Assembly (NCBI GenBank): GCA_021234155.1
Contig: JAJEKV010000048.1
Coordinates: 773,873-837,872, forward strand
DNA: 64,000 nt
Direction of reading: 5' to 3'
DNA from: Isoetes taiwanensis
Taxonomy: Eukaryota > Streptophyta > Lycopodiopsida > Isoetales > Isoetaceae
This document shows positions 24,256 to 34,856 of this stretch, one piece after another. Each line of letters begins with the position of its first letter. The stretch's first letter is position 1. The notes below the pieces were generated by a model. It was not told the origin of the DNA. It was given only the letters and a program-made list of their open reading frames with translations, and searched no databases. A program made the translations under genes and the position numbers.

Positions 24256-25540
24256 ATGACTTTCAGCGGTACCTCCTCACAGGTGCTCTTCCACCGAAGG
24301 CGAGGCGGCTCTCTCCTTAGCGACAATCCCGTCGCCATCAATTTCTCCAGGAGGTCCGTGACTACACCATGGTTCTTGGGACATCTCTACAAAAGGGTAA
24401 GGACACCATCCTTCGGCGGCGTGTTCTACCTCATGAAGTTCCGGACATTATGCGAAGCTCATCAAAGGGCTCTCGGTGGTGGTCATTTTCATGGTGACAC
24501 CACCGACGCCAAAATCCTTCTCGCCGGGTATTATTGGCCCACGCTCTTCAAAGATGCTCCGCCACGCGCGCGTGTGACGCTTGCGGCGGGTGGGGCGCTT
24601 ACGACCCGTGGCGGCTCTTCCCTTGGCCGGGTCGCCACGCCACTTCCCTTGACAAATGGGGGCATGGACTTTGTGGGACCTATAGATCCTCCTCTGCGAG
24701 GCACACTTCGTGCCCGATACATTACGGTTCTCACCGACCACGTCACCAAATGGGCGGAAGCTTGTGCACTCCCTGCACAACAACTCTTTGCAAGCACAAC
24801 TAGAGTCCTCTATCAACAAATCATCCGCGATTGGCCGCCCTACCTGAGCTGGTCGGTGGACCGTGGTGTTCATTTCATCAATCATACTATCAAAGAGCTG
24901 GCGGATTATCTCTCGATACATCATCACAAGAGCACACCTTACTATCCTCAAGGCAATGGGTTGGCGGGAAAGCACCAACAAAACTCGGTCACCATTCTCA
25001 AGAAAAATTTGTGACGCTTCCCGCCTGATTGGCGGAGACAAAACTACCTCTAACGTTCTTTGGGCCTACAATACTTGTTTCAAGATTGCTCACGGGTCAC
25101 ACTCCTTTTAAATTGGTTTATGGTCGGGGAAGCTCTCATGCCATTTGAATATATCCTTCCAACACTCCGTTTTCAAGCAGCTCTTTGCTCATAATCCACC
25201 GGTTTGCTCTCAAAGAACGGGTCTATCAATTAGAACAGTTGGATGAACCGAAGGGATGCTTATATTACGTGTTCTTCATGGACAACTTGATTGCAAAAAT
25301 CTTTACATGACAAGCGTTTGAAGACAAAAACATTCAAAGAAGGAGATTTGGTTCTTCTTTATGATTCAGTACAAAAATTTTTAGGGCAAACTCAAGTTTC
25401 GTTGGCTTGGCCCTTATCAAATTGTTCAAGTAGTTAGACCAAGCGTCTTCCAACTAGCTGAGTTAGATGGCACTCCATTACCTACATTGGTTAATGGTTT
25501 TCGTCTCAAAGCATTTCATCACACGAAAGTGAACATCAAA
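24256..25540 (+). pseudogene. Integrase of the inner element, catalytic Glu lost
   Basis: Integrase inserts the DNA copy. A 252-codon frame (24256-25014) holds part of the N-terminal zinc domain (AHQRALGGGHFHG) and the core. The core has GMDFVGPIDPP (first Asp), DHVTKWAEACALP and VDRGVHFIN (second Asp), then STPYYPQGNGLAGKHQQN where the catalytic Glu should follow GLA. At 24967-24969 the codon is GGA, a one-base change from GAA. Beyond 25014 the C-terminal part continues in other frames (TFKEGDLVLLYDS, GPYQIVQVVRPSVFQLAEL, VNGFRLKAFHH), matching the usual GPYxI...LxG...VNGxRLKxY end. No chromodomain is seen. Confidence 0.75.
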
Positions 25541-25599
25541 CACGAGAGGCAGTTCAAGAAGCAAACACCACGAAAGTGACTAGAAAGGCGGTAGATTAT

Positions 25600-27500
25600 A
25601 TTATAGTGGAGATTTTTACAAAATGTGGGCGCCAGCTAAGCTATTTCGCTATGGGCACTTTGCCCTATATATACAAAAATGGGCTCGAGCCCTATTTACT
25701 AAGTCCCACGAGGAAAAACCCTCTACTCTGGGTTGGAGCAGAGGTGATCTTGAGGAGGAGATGGTAGAGGTTTACCTTTCCGGATCCCGGCGAGATGCGC
25801 GGAACCACCTCCATCCCGTTGGTCTTCGGTCGGGATGTTCAGCCATCCCGGCACACGGTGCCGCCCATGCGAATGCCCGCGTTTGTGGCAGCGCCAGAGA
25901 TCCGAACAATTCATCTTACAAGTGATCCACTCCGGCGGTTAGTGGGCATTGTGCAATCTTCGTTCAAGCCGCCAGCAGCCATACCGGCGCCATCCGGATG
26001 CCTTCGTTTCTCTTGGTTCGGTCTTATATAGCCAAGGCGAGGAACTCCTTGTCGGCGTGGACCAATCACACAAATCGCCAGCGTGTTTGCAATGCAAAAT
26101 TTGTTTCTAAAATGAGAATCGTTTCTCCCGCCGCATATCTAGCCATGGTACCTTTGACACATTCCTTTTAATGATATCCCACTTCGAGTTGCCGGCATTG
26201 AATGCCATTCCTTCTTTCCACGCCATTCGAACATTAATGGGTGTCCTTTGCCATCTGTCACATCCGATCTTTCTTACCGTCTCATCCTCACCGTTCATTG
26301 CTTCTCCCTTACGTTTTGGGACTTAGCCAAATTTTTGCCTCTCAATACCCTTCTTCGCATCTTTTGACACTGGCACCATCAATCGGTTCGGTTCGCACTC
26401 TTCATACCTCTTAAGCCTCGGTTATGCGCCCTAAAACAAACCTTTTCGTTCCTCTGCGCCTTCGTCCTCCGTGCTTTCGACTTTTCGTCTTCGCCTTTGG
26501 CATCCCTCTTCGTTCCGCACATCATTCCCATGGCTGCCCCAAGATTTTCTACACTTCAAGCTCACGCTCCCAAGGATCCGGCCCTTTTGCATCGTATCTT
26601 TCTTGGCGCCCACTTTCCGCGGAAGCCCTTGCTGGCCCAAATAAAGAAGTCATTTGAACGACACCAGCTTTACGAATTCTCTCAAATGGAACTTCCCGGC
26701 TCCAAATCGACCCGATTCGCGGCGGTTCATCGCCAATATCGTTAACGACCCGCAAGGTTACACCACCGCGTGGTCGATGGCACCACTATTTCATTGACTC
26801 AACATTTGATTTACGAGGTATTTCATATTCCCTTGCACACTCCTTGTGTATCATGGTGCGCTATATACGGGATATTGATGTCACGAGTTTGGTGCACACG
26901 CTTATCATGCCAATGTCCATCGTCGACCAATATCGACAAGCCTCACGAGACCTTTGTTAAATTTACGTGGCGAAAATTCCTTGGGTATTCTATCAAGAAC
27001 ACCCATATCAATAAGCCTTTCTATAACCTGGTCCTCTTTGCTACACACTCCAAACACCACATAGATTGGCCCCAAATGATGTTCTATCGTCTTCTCTCCA
27101 AGAAATGGACGCCTTGGGTACCACTTCCATTTCGAAGTTTACGTGGGAGGGCACTTTCAAGCCCTCATCCGAGTCATTACTTCCCTCCCACACCACCAAA
27201 TTCTCATAATTCCACCAGCTCCCTTCCAATCACTCACCAAGTTGGCACATCACGCCGTCTTCCCTGGTCATGACCACGGTCACACTCATGTCCTTTGTCT
27301 CTTCCTCCGCTACACCATCCACTTCACACCATTTTTCCTGGACCTCCCAAACCCGTAAGCAGCCGGCTCCACCACCACAACACCCTCGTCGGTTGTTGTA
27401 TCGGTATCGCCCGAGGATGCTCAAGCTGCCGCTCTTAAGTTACAAGAATCCCAAGGCGGCTCTTATGAGCGGGGTTCAATGAGCACTCGAGGCCTCGATC
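25600..27500 (+). other. Extra region after integrase, possible plant transposon-protein domain
   Basis: Non-chromovirus plant gypsy elements often carry additional ORFs here. A promoter-like CCCTATATATAC lies at about 25663. The 167-codon frame at 26770-27273 starts MVDGTTISLTQHLIYEVFHI, which recalls the 'VxGxxIxFSxxxINxxLxLP' opening of the putative plant transposon protein domain; NKPFYNLVLFATHSKHHIDW further on also fits loosely. The region is broken and the match is weak, so function is unknown. Confidence 0.35.
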
Positions 27501-27546
27501 GCGGTACACCAAGACCTTCAAGGCTGCGCGCGCCCAAGTTGCAACT

Positions 27547-28127
27547 TTGAGGCCAAACTTCAAGACAAGCATGAAGCTCTCTTACGGGCTCATGCCGATC
27601 TCAAAGGTACACAAGCTCAAGTCAGCCAACTCGCAGATCGGCGGGCTCGACTCGGTCAGAAATTCAGACTTTATTGGAGCACAACAAGTCCAAGCAGCTC
27701 TCACGAAAGTACCAAGGATGCGGATATTGCTAAACTCAATGCCTTGTACTTTCGGAAGCGTGAAAATTTCAGCACTCAAGTTCAAAATCTTTCAGCGGGG
27801 ACGCTCAAATTCGCCTCCTTGACGGCTCAGCTTTCTACACAGACCTCTCAGCTCACCTCTCTTCAAGATCAGCTTACAGAGGTGCAGAAACAGAAAATAC
27901 TTGATGACGCGGAGATTGCCGTGCTTCGTCTCAATACACCAGGGAAATCTTCCTCCCAGGTCAATCCTTCTCAGAAACGGGTCCGTGACCAGTCACGCCT
28001 GCTACTTGAAAAGGACAATCGGATCCGTGATCTCGAACAACAGCTGCAGCAAGCTATTCAGTCTGCTGATGAGGCTCAAGCAAAACTTGACGCCCCGGGG
28101 CGCAATTCTTCACAGAATGCCAGTTGA
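27547..28127 (+). pseudogene. Coiled-coil ORF in the extra region of the inner element
   Basis: Two overlapping frames (27547-27822 and 27744-28127) encode a helical, Gln/Leu/Ser-rich protein with heptad spacing, for example LTAQLSTQTSQLTSLQDQ and NRIRDLEQQLQQAIQSADEA. An upstream part in another frame (27400-27560) looks similar. It probably belongs to the same extra protein as the preceding region, acting as an oligomerisation stalk. Such 3' ORFs occur in Athila/Tat elements; the exact role is unknown. Confidence 0.5.
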
Positions 28128-28129
28128 CT

Positions 28130-29290
28130 TCCCAGCTCCCTCCTGCTATCATGATTATGTGGTTGCTCGACGCCACCTCTTCCTTTCAAAGTGGCACGCG
28201 GCCGATGGCCCTGTGGATATTCCACTAAGCAGTGCTGATTTTCTTCGGATTTGGCCAGAACTCTCCATTGAAGACAAAGGGTTGTGCTGTGCCCTTGTCG
28301 TCTTTGATCTCATACACTGTGCCGATCCAGACTTTCTCACCTTCAGAGTGGTTCAGCCCATGGCTTACATCTTTCATGATTTCTATCTGGGTGATACACA
28401 GGAAAACTTTGGAAATGGGCCACGCCCGGCTTTTCGAGGGTGACCATCACTAGCAATGGGTGCCGGGATAGCAATCCATATCTTGCGGATCCCGCCGGAC
28501 CCAAACTCTTCATCGGGGGTACATGCGAGCTTGCCAATCATTTATCCCCTCGGCGGCCGAAGCGCCGCAACAAATTAGGAAGTATCTAGGACATCCGAAG
28601 ATCTTCCCTATGCTCAAATTTATATGCAACACCTCGGCTGGTTACAATCGATTACAAGCTCGTTGGATAGCAAGGCGGTCCCCACGGGATGGGATAGCCC
28701 CCTCTGTCAACTCTCGGCTCTACGCTTCTCTTTGGGATCGTTGGTGTCGGGCACTTGATCCGAGCTTGTCGGTCAATTCGGGGGAGATCGCCAAAGAACC
28801 CATACGGGCATGGTTCCTTCTCCCTATGCTTCCCCTGGCGTACCTCCACGCCCCCGGGTTCCTGACTTTGATTGGCGCCTTCCTTTTGGACCAAGGTCAT
28901 GGATGGTCATGCGGTGGACACCACCTCAGATCTCGGACCGGATCTCGGTGGGATCCACGTTTTGTTCGCCGCTCACATTGGGAAGAAGGTGCCACTCTGG
29001 ACGGACAACACCACCAATTGGATCTACATTGCTAATGGCGTGGTTGGCAACAGCCCGCGGAGGGCTTCATGGTCTCAACACCTTCTTTGCGGGGAATGCC
29101 TCCACCTCACCCGATCCTTCCGTCCATCTTTCGCCGGATTTTTGCGCTGCCCTCAAATGCATTTTGCTAAGCTCCTTAAATCGGCGGCCCCATTTTTTCT
29201 TTGCAATCCAAATGCGGCGTCGGTGCCTTTGGCCTTGGACTGTCTCCTCATGGAATGTCGATTACATTTCTTCTCGTGACGCCCACGCCG
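28130..29290 (+). other. 3'-most coding remnant of the inner element
   Basis: Long open stretches in several frames (28232-28453, 28523-29035, 28810-29298, 28872-29279). One contains HIGKKVPLWTDNTTNWIY, where LWTDNTT resembles the TDNxTA block of RNase H-like domains (DIRS and related retroelements). It lies 3' of integrase, where some plant gypsy elements carry a second RNase H. The assignment is tentative. Confidence 0.3.
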
Positions 29291-29497
29291 CCCTTTGAAG
29301 ACATGGTCGCTCTCGCTTTCTTATAGATGCCGATCCCGCCCTTGGCCAAAACACTCCTCAAGCTCTTCAATCACGCCGGGATCTCATAAGCCCGGTACCA
29401 TAATGGTGCCGTCCTCACTCCCCGTGAGGATCACTTTTCGAACCGATGGCTTCCGCCCTCCAAACGCTTCCTCCTTTTCTTCACTCGAGTGTCGTTT

Positions 29498-29507
29498 GGT
29501 GGGGGAG
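29498..29507 (+). other. Polypurine tract of the inner element
   Basis: GGTGGGGGAG directly precedes the TGTTAGTCC of the 3' LTR. Confidence 0.8.
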
Positions 29508-30099
29508 TGTTAGTCCCTGCGGCCCTCTGGTGCAGGGACTATTCATGCATCTGACAGACTGGTCAAGCTCAAGGATCCTCGGTCAACCGCAGGTCGGACA
29601 TCCAAGGCTCCGCAGAAGACCAAGCAAAGCAGACCACGCTTGATCAAAGCCTTTGGTCACATCAACAAGAGGCGCCGGCTCGGACAAGTGACGGGCGTGC
29701 ATCGCCACCGTCGGCGTCAGGCGTGATTCTAGGCACTTCAAGAGGCACCGCCAACATTCACACAAATCAGGCCTCCTTCCGTGAGTCGCGAGATCAGCCC
29801 GAGTGTCTATATTGGGCCCAAGGCCATTGTACTATATATATGAGTAGAGTTAGCTCATAAGTTTTTAGATGAGTTTGGAGTCTTGTCTCACTTCAGTTTT
29901 CTCTCTATTGCGAGAGCTCATGTATTTTCATCATTGATATCAAGGAAGCATATCATCTTTCTCTCATTTGTTCTGTTTTCTTCTCTTTCTTCTCTTTCAG
30001 CAAATCCCGCGTGACATAGTCCCCCGGACTCTCCTGTTAGATCCACGGGTCCTCACAGAGGGCTGTCTTCCAGGAGTTCCCGAACCCAGACCCCAAACA
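29508..30099 (+). repeat. 3' LTR of the inner element
   Basis: A 592-bp copy of 19042-19612, ending CCCCAAACA and followed by the CCATT duplication. Confidence 0.92.
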
Positions 30100-30995
30100 C
30101 CATTAAGCCTAGCCCACAGAGACCCCCGATAGGCCTTACTACCAGAGGGGTCAGTCCGTGATGAGACAAGTTCCTTCTTATCAACCGGCCTAGCCCCTTC
30201 ACCCACAACCAGGCGGGTTCCTGTGCACGGGCCGCATATAATTGGGAACTAGTGGTGCTACCTAGGATCATCTGCTACACAGCTTTAGGTCTCTACCCCC
30301 TTCCCAATACATGGAGATCCAGAGTGAAATACATACAACATCACAGACCTGAAATAGAGAATATCATCTAATCTATCTACCTAAACAACGAGTTAGGGTT
30401 CCTTAGTTAGGGCTTATGATCTCGGGATCTATAAGGCCTCTATACTAAACCAACCTATTGCCTTGCCCAAAGGCGGCTTTGCCCAACGGAACAACTAGAG
30501 ATACGCTCCTTGACCCGCCTCGACCCTCGGAAGGCGTCCATGCTCCCGATCTTCTTTGAAGATGGTCGCTAATCGATAATCTGTTGTGCAAATCCGGCTT
30601 TCCGAGCTTCAAGAATGCAGGATTGAAGTCCATACTTGGCGAAATGGCTCAAGAGAACCCGAACTTCGAGAGGAAAGGAGCTCTAGGAAAAACCCTAAAA
30701 TGCAAAGAGAAGAAAGGTTTAGGGTTTAAGGGGAAAGCCCTTTTATAGAAACCCTTAGGGTTAGGTTAGATATTGGCCAAATGGGATTTAGCCATTTGGC
30801 AATGGGGTCCATGGGGTTATTAATTGTGTATGTTTATTTAACATGCACAACATTCAATGTTGCCTCCTAGGTGCAACCCTTGCCCCCTAGGTGCAACCCT
30901 ATACGTCTCGCAAGTACATGTCATCCGTGACATGTACGGGTGACGTGGCAGTATAATATACGTATTCGGGGCGTATATTATGTTGGAACGTCACA
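30100..30995 (-). repeat. 5' LTR of the outer element, right piece
   Basis: Resumes the outer LTR exactly where 19041 left it (CCATT then AAGCCTAGCCCA, as at 4698-4715) and ends ACGTCACA before TTTAT. It matches 4699-5611. Confidence 0.93.
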
Positions 30996-31000
30996 TTTAT

Positions 31001-31924
31001 GGGCCTAAATATTAATTACTAAAAAGCACAATAACATAAAGACAAACAAATTGTTTTCATTGCAAACAACTATTGAGTACATTTTATGTAGTCATTATAT
31101 TCATTATCTGTAATTTCAATATTGCAATACAAGAATCATGTAAACTATTGTAAACTGCACATTGTCATACATGTGTAGTGCATATGGTAACATGTGCTGG
31201 TGTCAATGCAAGCCTGTTTTGCCATGGCAAGCATTCATAAGCATATGGCATATGTGAAACAAATTTAATTCCACAAAGAGGGAGCATCAATACAAAAGAA
31301 ATGGCAATCATAACCGATATTGGCATCCAATATGTAGCATTAAAACAAGATATGATTTAAAATCATCCCCGAGCTGCCAAGATTGCAATGCCACATAAAA
31401 GAAATAGCCATTATAACTGCATTGAATGTCCAGTTGGCCGTACAGCTCCATTCTAACAAAACCATATCATTAGTTCAAAGTACCATGCAATCACACATTC
31501 ATAGTGATAAACACTCACCAAATACCATCTGCTTGCTTCAACATTCTATAATGGCATTTGCTTGCCTTCTTCCATTGCAGTGCAAACATTCTATCTGAAT
31601 TACAATGATGAATTAAAGAAGCTCATCTAAATCACAATGATGAATTAAGTGCATCTAAACTTACGAATCCAAGCTTATGTATAGAAGAAATTCCCTCCGC
31701 TGACGAATTTGGAGATGAGAAATTCTGCAATGATTTGCAATGCCCTTAGTAGTGCAATGATTTTCGCTTTCTCTTAGTTAGAGAATGGGTCCATATATAG
31801 AGGGCTACTCGTGGTCTTTGAATTGAATATAGACTACATTCGGAATGGAACTCATGTACAAAACCTGATCTTGGACAACCTTCCTTGGAAAGATCATGTA
31901 TAAGCTGTAGCTTATAGTCTTCTC
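31001..31924. other. Non-coding AT-rich spacer
   Basis: Sequence between the outer element and the first LINE. No gene, repeat or RNA was recognised. Confidence 0.5.
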
Positions 31925-34124
31925 ACAGAACATAATACTGCAATAAGAACAGGAAAATGGTGGAAGAGTTGTTGGCTGAACCCAAAAAATTTTGGAAGAG
32001 ACTTAAACCTGCGCAATACAGAGCTGAGGGGTTGCATGTTGATGCTTTGATAGCACATGTGTGGAAGCTGTACAATGTGCCTGGGGTTGAGGGTACGATG
32101 GTAGAAGAAGCAGATGTGGATGTGCTTACTTTTACTAGCAACGACATACAAGACGGACTTAAGAGGCTTGCTAATGGCAAAGCCGCAGATGCTTGTGGCC
32201 TTATGGCCGAAATGCTTAAATGGGCTGGAGAAGAAGTTGCAAATATGTTTAATATGACAGTGAGAGATGGGTTTCCCACATCTTGGCAGGTGAATAGGGT
32301 TGTACCATTGCATAAATCAGGTGATGAGGCTGATCCGAGAAACTATCGTACCATTATGCAAAATTGTTTGCCTCCATACTTGAGCGCAAAATAAGCACTT
32401 GGACAGAAGAGAATAATGTCAGAGCAGTAGGGCAGGCGAGTTTTAGACCCAAGAAGTCCACCACTGATCATTTGGTTACCCTTCGCACTATGATGGATTC
32501 GGTTATTGGTAAAAAGAAACCCATGTATGCTACATTTGTAGATTTCAGCAAAGCCTTTGACACGGTGGATAGGCGAAATTTGTGGCGCAGGATGATGGAT
32601 TTGAATATCCCAACAAATCTTAGGCATGCTGCTGTAAGTATACTTTATAAGAAAGTACTTGTACAATTATCATTTCCTTTTTTAGGATCATGTGATGAAG
32701 TGGTAGAAAGCAATATGGGTGTGAAAGCAAGGGTGTCCTCTGTCACCTACCTTGTTTGGCCTATTTATAGACCAGCTCGAGGGATGGATACGAGCACATG
32801 GAGAGGATGGTACACCTTTGAACGGGTATGTTTTTAAGCTTTTATTATATGCTGATGATGTGGTGCTGCTTTCTCGAAGCATAGAAGGGATGCAAACACA
32901 TCTGGATGTGCTTGCACGATTTTGTGACGCTATGGGTATGCAGGTGAATCTGGATAAGACCAAGGCTGTGGTTTTTGGTACGAATAAGACAGACCATGTT
33001 CATTTCTATTATATGGGTAAGCAAGTGGAGATTACGGAGAATTATAAATATTTAGGCTTGAATGTAGATAAGAGCCCTAACTGGAATCAAGCTGTTGAAC
33101 ATAGAGTGAACGCTGGCTTAAAGGCATTATATGCCATGCAGAGAAAGTGTGTAAGTGCTGATATCTGGAACTTTGAAATGAAGCGCATGCTTTACAAAGT
33201 GCTTGTGCAGACTGTGGTGCTCTATGGATGTGAAGTTTGGGGACCTGGACTTGCCAATGACAGATGGAAAAAAGTGGAAAAGATACAAAAGAAGTTTTTC
33301 CATACTGAACTAGGTACTAAAATGCAAACACCTTATGACATGATGTTAGTAGAGTGCGGGATGGTGTCACTTGAGGCTGAAGCTCTCTGCAGACTGTTAC
33401 GCTATGTGTGCAAGGTTTTGTACGATATGCCAATCAATAGTTTGCCCAAACTCGCTCTAGAAGAAACCAGGAATAAAGGATGGTATGTGGATGTTAATAA
33501 GTGGCTTGTGAAATGGGGGATGAATATTGAGGAATTAGGGATGCACAAAAAAGATATCGATAGCTGGGTTAAGACGAGTTTTCTAAATAAGTCATGGAAC
33601 GTGCCGGCTGTAAAGAAAGAATACTATAAGGCTCACATGAATCCCTCTTTTCAGGAAGCACAGTATCTCAGGGAACCCATATCAGTGAAACACAGGCAAG
33701 CAATTGCTAGAATCCGGTTAAGCTCACACCGACTTGGTGTAGAGGTTGGGAGATGGACAGACATTGCACATGAATGTAGGTGTTGTAAAATATGTGATGC
33801 AGGGGTGGTGGAGGACGAGGCTCATGTTTTGCTCTTTTGTGATGCCTATTCTGATATAAGAGCAAAGTATGGGATTGGTGCTGCCCCACTTAGTGATTTT
33901 TTTGGGTATCCAGGTTCATGTATTGGAGGGTGTATTGTTGAGATTCTTAAGCATATAGAGGAATGGTTGAAATGGCAAAATGTGGAGGAGATAGATGTAG
34001 AGGAGCCCAGCGTGTTATTTTCAGAGGATGCTTTGTTTTATGACTTTGATTGTACTATGTAAACGTCTCATAGGCCTGGCGGTCTCGAAGACGTAATAAT
34101 AAATTTTATTTCATTTCATTTCTA
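31925..34124 (+). mobile_element. 5'-truncated LINE (non-LTR retrotransposon), copy 1
   Basis: A reverse transcriptase followed by a long C-terminal part and an A/T-rich tail (AATAATAAATTTTATTTCATTTCATTTC, in two parts AATAATAAATTTTA and TTTCATTTCATTTC). The endonuclease and ORF1 are missing, the usual result of 5' truncation. The right end merges into CT-rich repeats. It is related to the next LINE: both share FGLxIDQLE, YADDVxLL, the LGLN/LGIE block and a C-terminal Cys/His motif. Confidence 0.85.
31957..34062 (+). pseudogene. LINE reverse transcriptase with two frameshifts
   Basis: The RT primes DNA synthesis at nicked chromosomal DNA. Blocks in order: VVPLHKSGDEADPRNYRTI (31957-32394); then in another frame VGQASFRPKKSTTDHLVTL and TFVDFSKAFDTVDR (motif A, 32364-32740); then GCPLSPTLFGLFIDQLEGW (motif B) and KLLLYADDVVLLSRS (motif C, catalytic Asp pair). 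The last frame (32752-34062) is intact for 436 codons and ends with a CxCCxxC...H...C type motif (CRCCKICDAGVVEDEAHVLL) typical of LINE ORF2 C-termini. Frame breaks are near 32370 and 32730. The long intact part suggests fairly recent insertion. Confidence 0.85.
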
Positions 34125-34161
34125 GCCCTCTTTCTCTCTCTGTTCGATCTCTCTAACCTTG

Positions 34162-34217
<56 letters not shown>

Positions 34218-34267
34218 TTCATTCATCTCTAGCCCTCTTTTCTCTCTGTTGATCTCTCTAACCTTGC

Positions 34268-34321
<54 letters not shown>
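34112..34321 (+). repeat. Duplicated unit with (CT)n microsatellites
   Basis: A unit of about 105 bp (CTAGCCCTCTTT...GATCTCTCTAACCTTG, then CT repeats) occurs twice, with long perfect (CT)n runs near 34168-34214 and 34272-34321. The sequence TCTAGCCTTGCTTTTCC then starts a third partial copy. It may be a repeated 5' leader of the LINE that follows. Confidence 0.85.
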
Positions 34322-34322
<1 letters not shown>

Positions 34323-34856
34323 GCCTTGCTTTTCCACTTCCTCTCTCTATCTCCCCAGGGCGACTCATGCGCGCCAATAGAGTCTTCCAGGTTCTAGAAC
34401 ACTCCAAATTCACTGGGTGGATCACCTTCTGCTGCTTCCTTGTGTTCTTGTGCCCAATCCCATTCCAACTATTCCAAAAATCTTATTCGAACCAAGCCCA
34501 TCCCAAAAGTATTCCAACAGTGGCAGAATCAGACCTCCCCCCAGAGTTGAACCCCTCCCCACGAACCCCCAGGTGCCAACCACTAAGGGCAGGCATCGTT
34601 TATGCTTCTAAACATCTTTCAATTCTTAATAGCCCTTTAACTCCTTAATCCCCTTCCATACCATACAACCTCATGGCCGCTTCTATAGCCCCTTGCCCAG
34701 ACTCCCATTTGGAGGGAGACATTCCCCAGCCCCAGCCCCCCAGCCCACCTGGGAGAATCAGGGGGAGGGGCCGCCGCAAAAACGGCCCCGATCACATAAC
34801 AAGGACAAGGGAGAAACCTCTTCCATGAGGAGGGAGGCCCGGGCGAAGGCCCAAAT

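Larger units (their letters stand above)
19042..30099 (+). mobile_element. Ty3/gypsy (Athila/Tat-like) retrotransposon inserted in the outer LTR
   Basis: An 11,058-bp element flanked by a perfect 5-bp duplication, CCATT, at 19037-19041 and 30100-30104. LTRs are 571 and 592 bp, starting TGTTAGTCC and ending CCAAACA. The primer site resembles tRNA-Asp, as in Athila/Tat elements. Gag, protease, reverse transcriptase, RNase H and integrase follow in Ty3/gypsy order, and a 4-kb region with extra ORFs lies between integrase and the 3' LTR. Every coding part is broken by frameshifts and integrase lacks its catalytic Glu, so the copy is dead as written. The lineage call is from gene order, primer site and the DGGSAVN protease motif. 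Confidence 0.92.
3982..30995 (-). mobile_element. Large LTR retrotransposon, minus strand, host of nested insertions
   Basis: Sequence begins TGTGACGT at 3982 and ends ACGTCACA at 30995. TTTAT occurs immediately outside both ends (3977-3981 and 30996-31000), a perfect 5-bp target-site duplication. The two ends are direct copies of one ~1.6-kb LTR (3982-5611; 18325-19041 plus 30105-30995). A polypurine tract abuts the left LTR (5612-5622, read on minus) and a primer-binding site resembling the initiator tRNA-Met type abuts the right LTR (about 18310-18323, read on minus). Both fix the orientation as minus. Without the inner Ty3 element the length is about 16 kb. I could not find a convincing reverse transcriptase or integrase inside, so it may be a large non-autonomous derivative or badly decayed. 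Confidence 0.9.
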
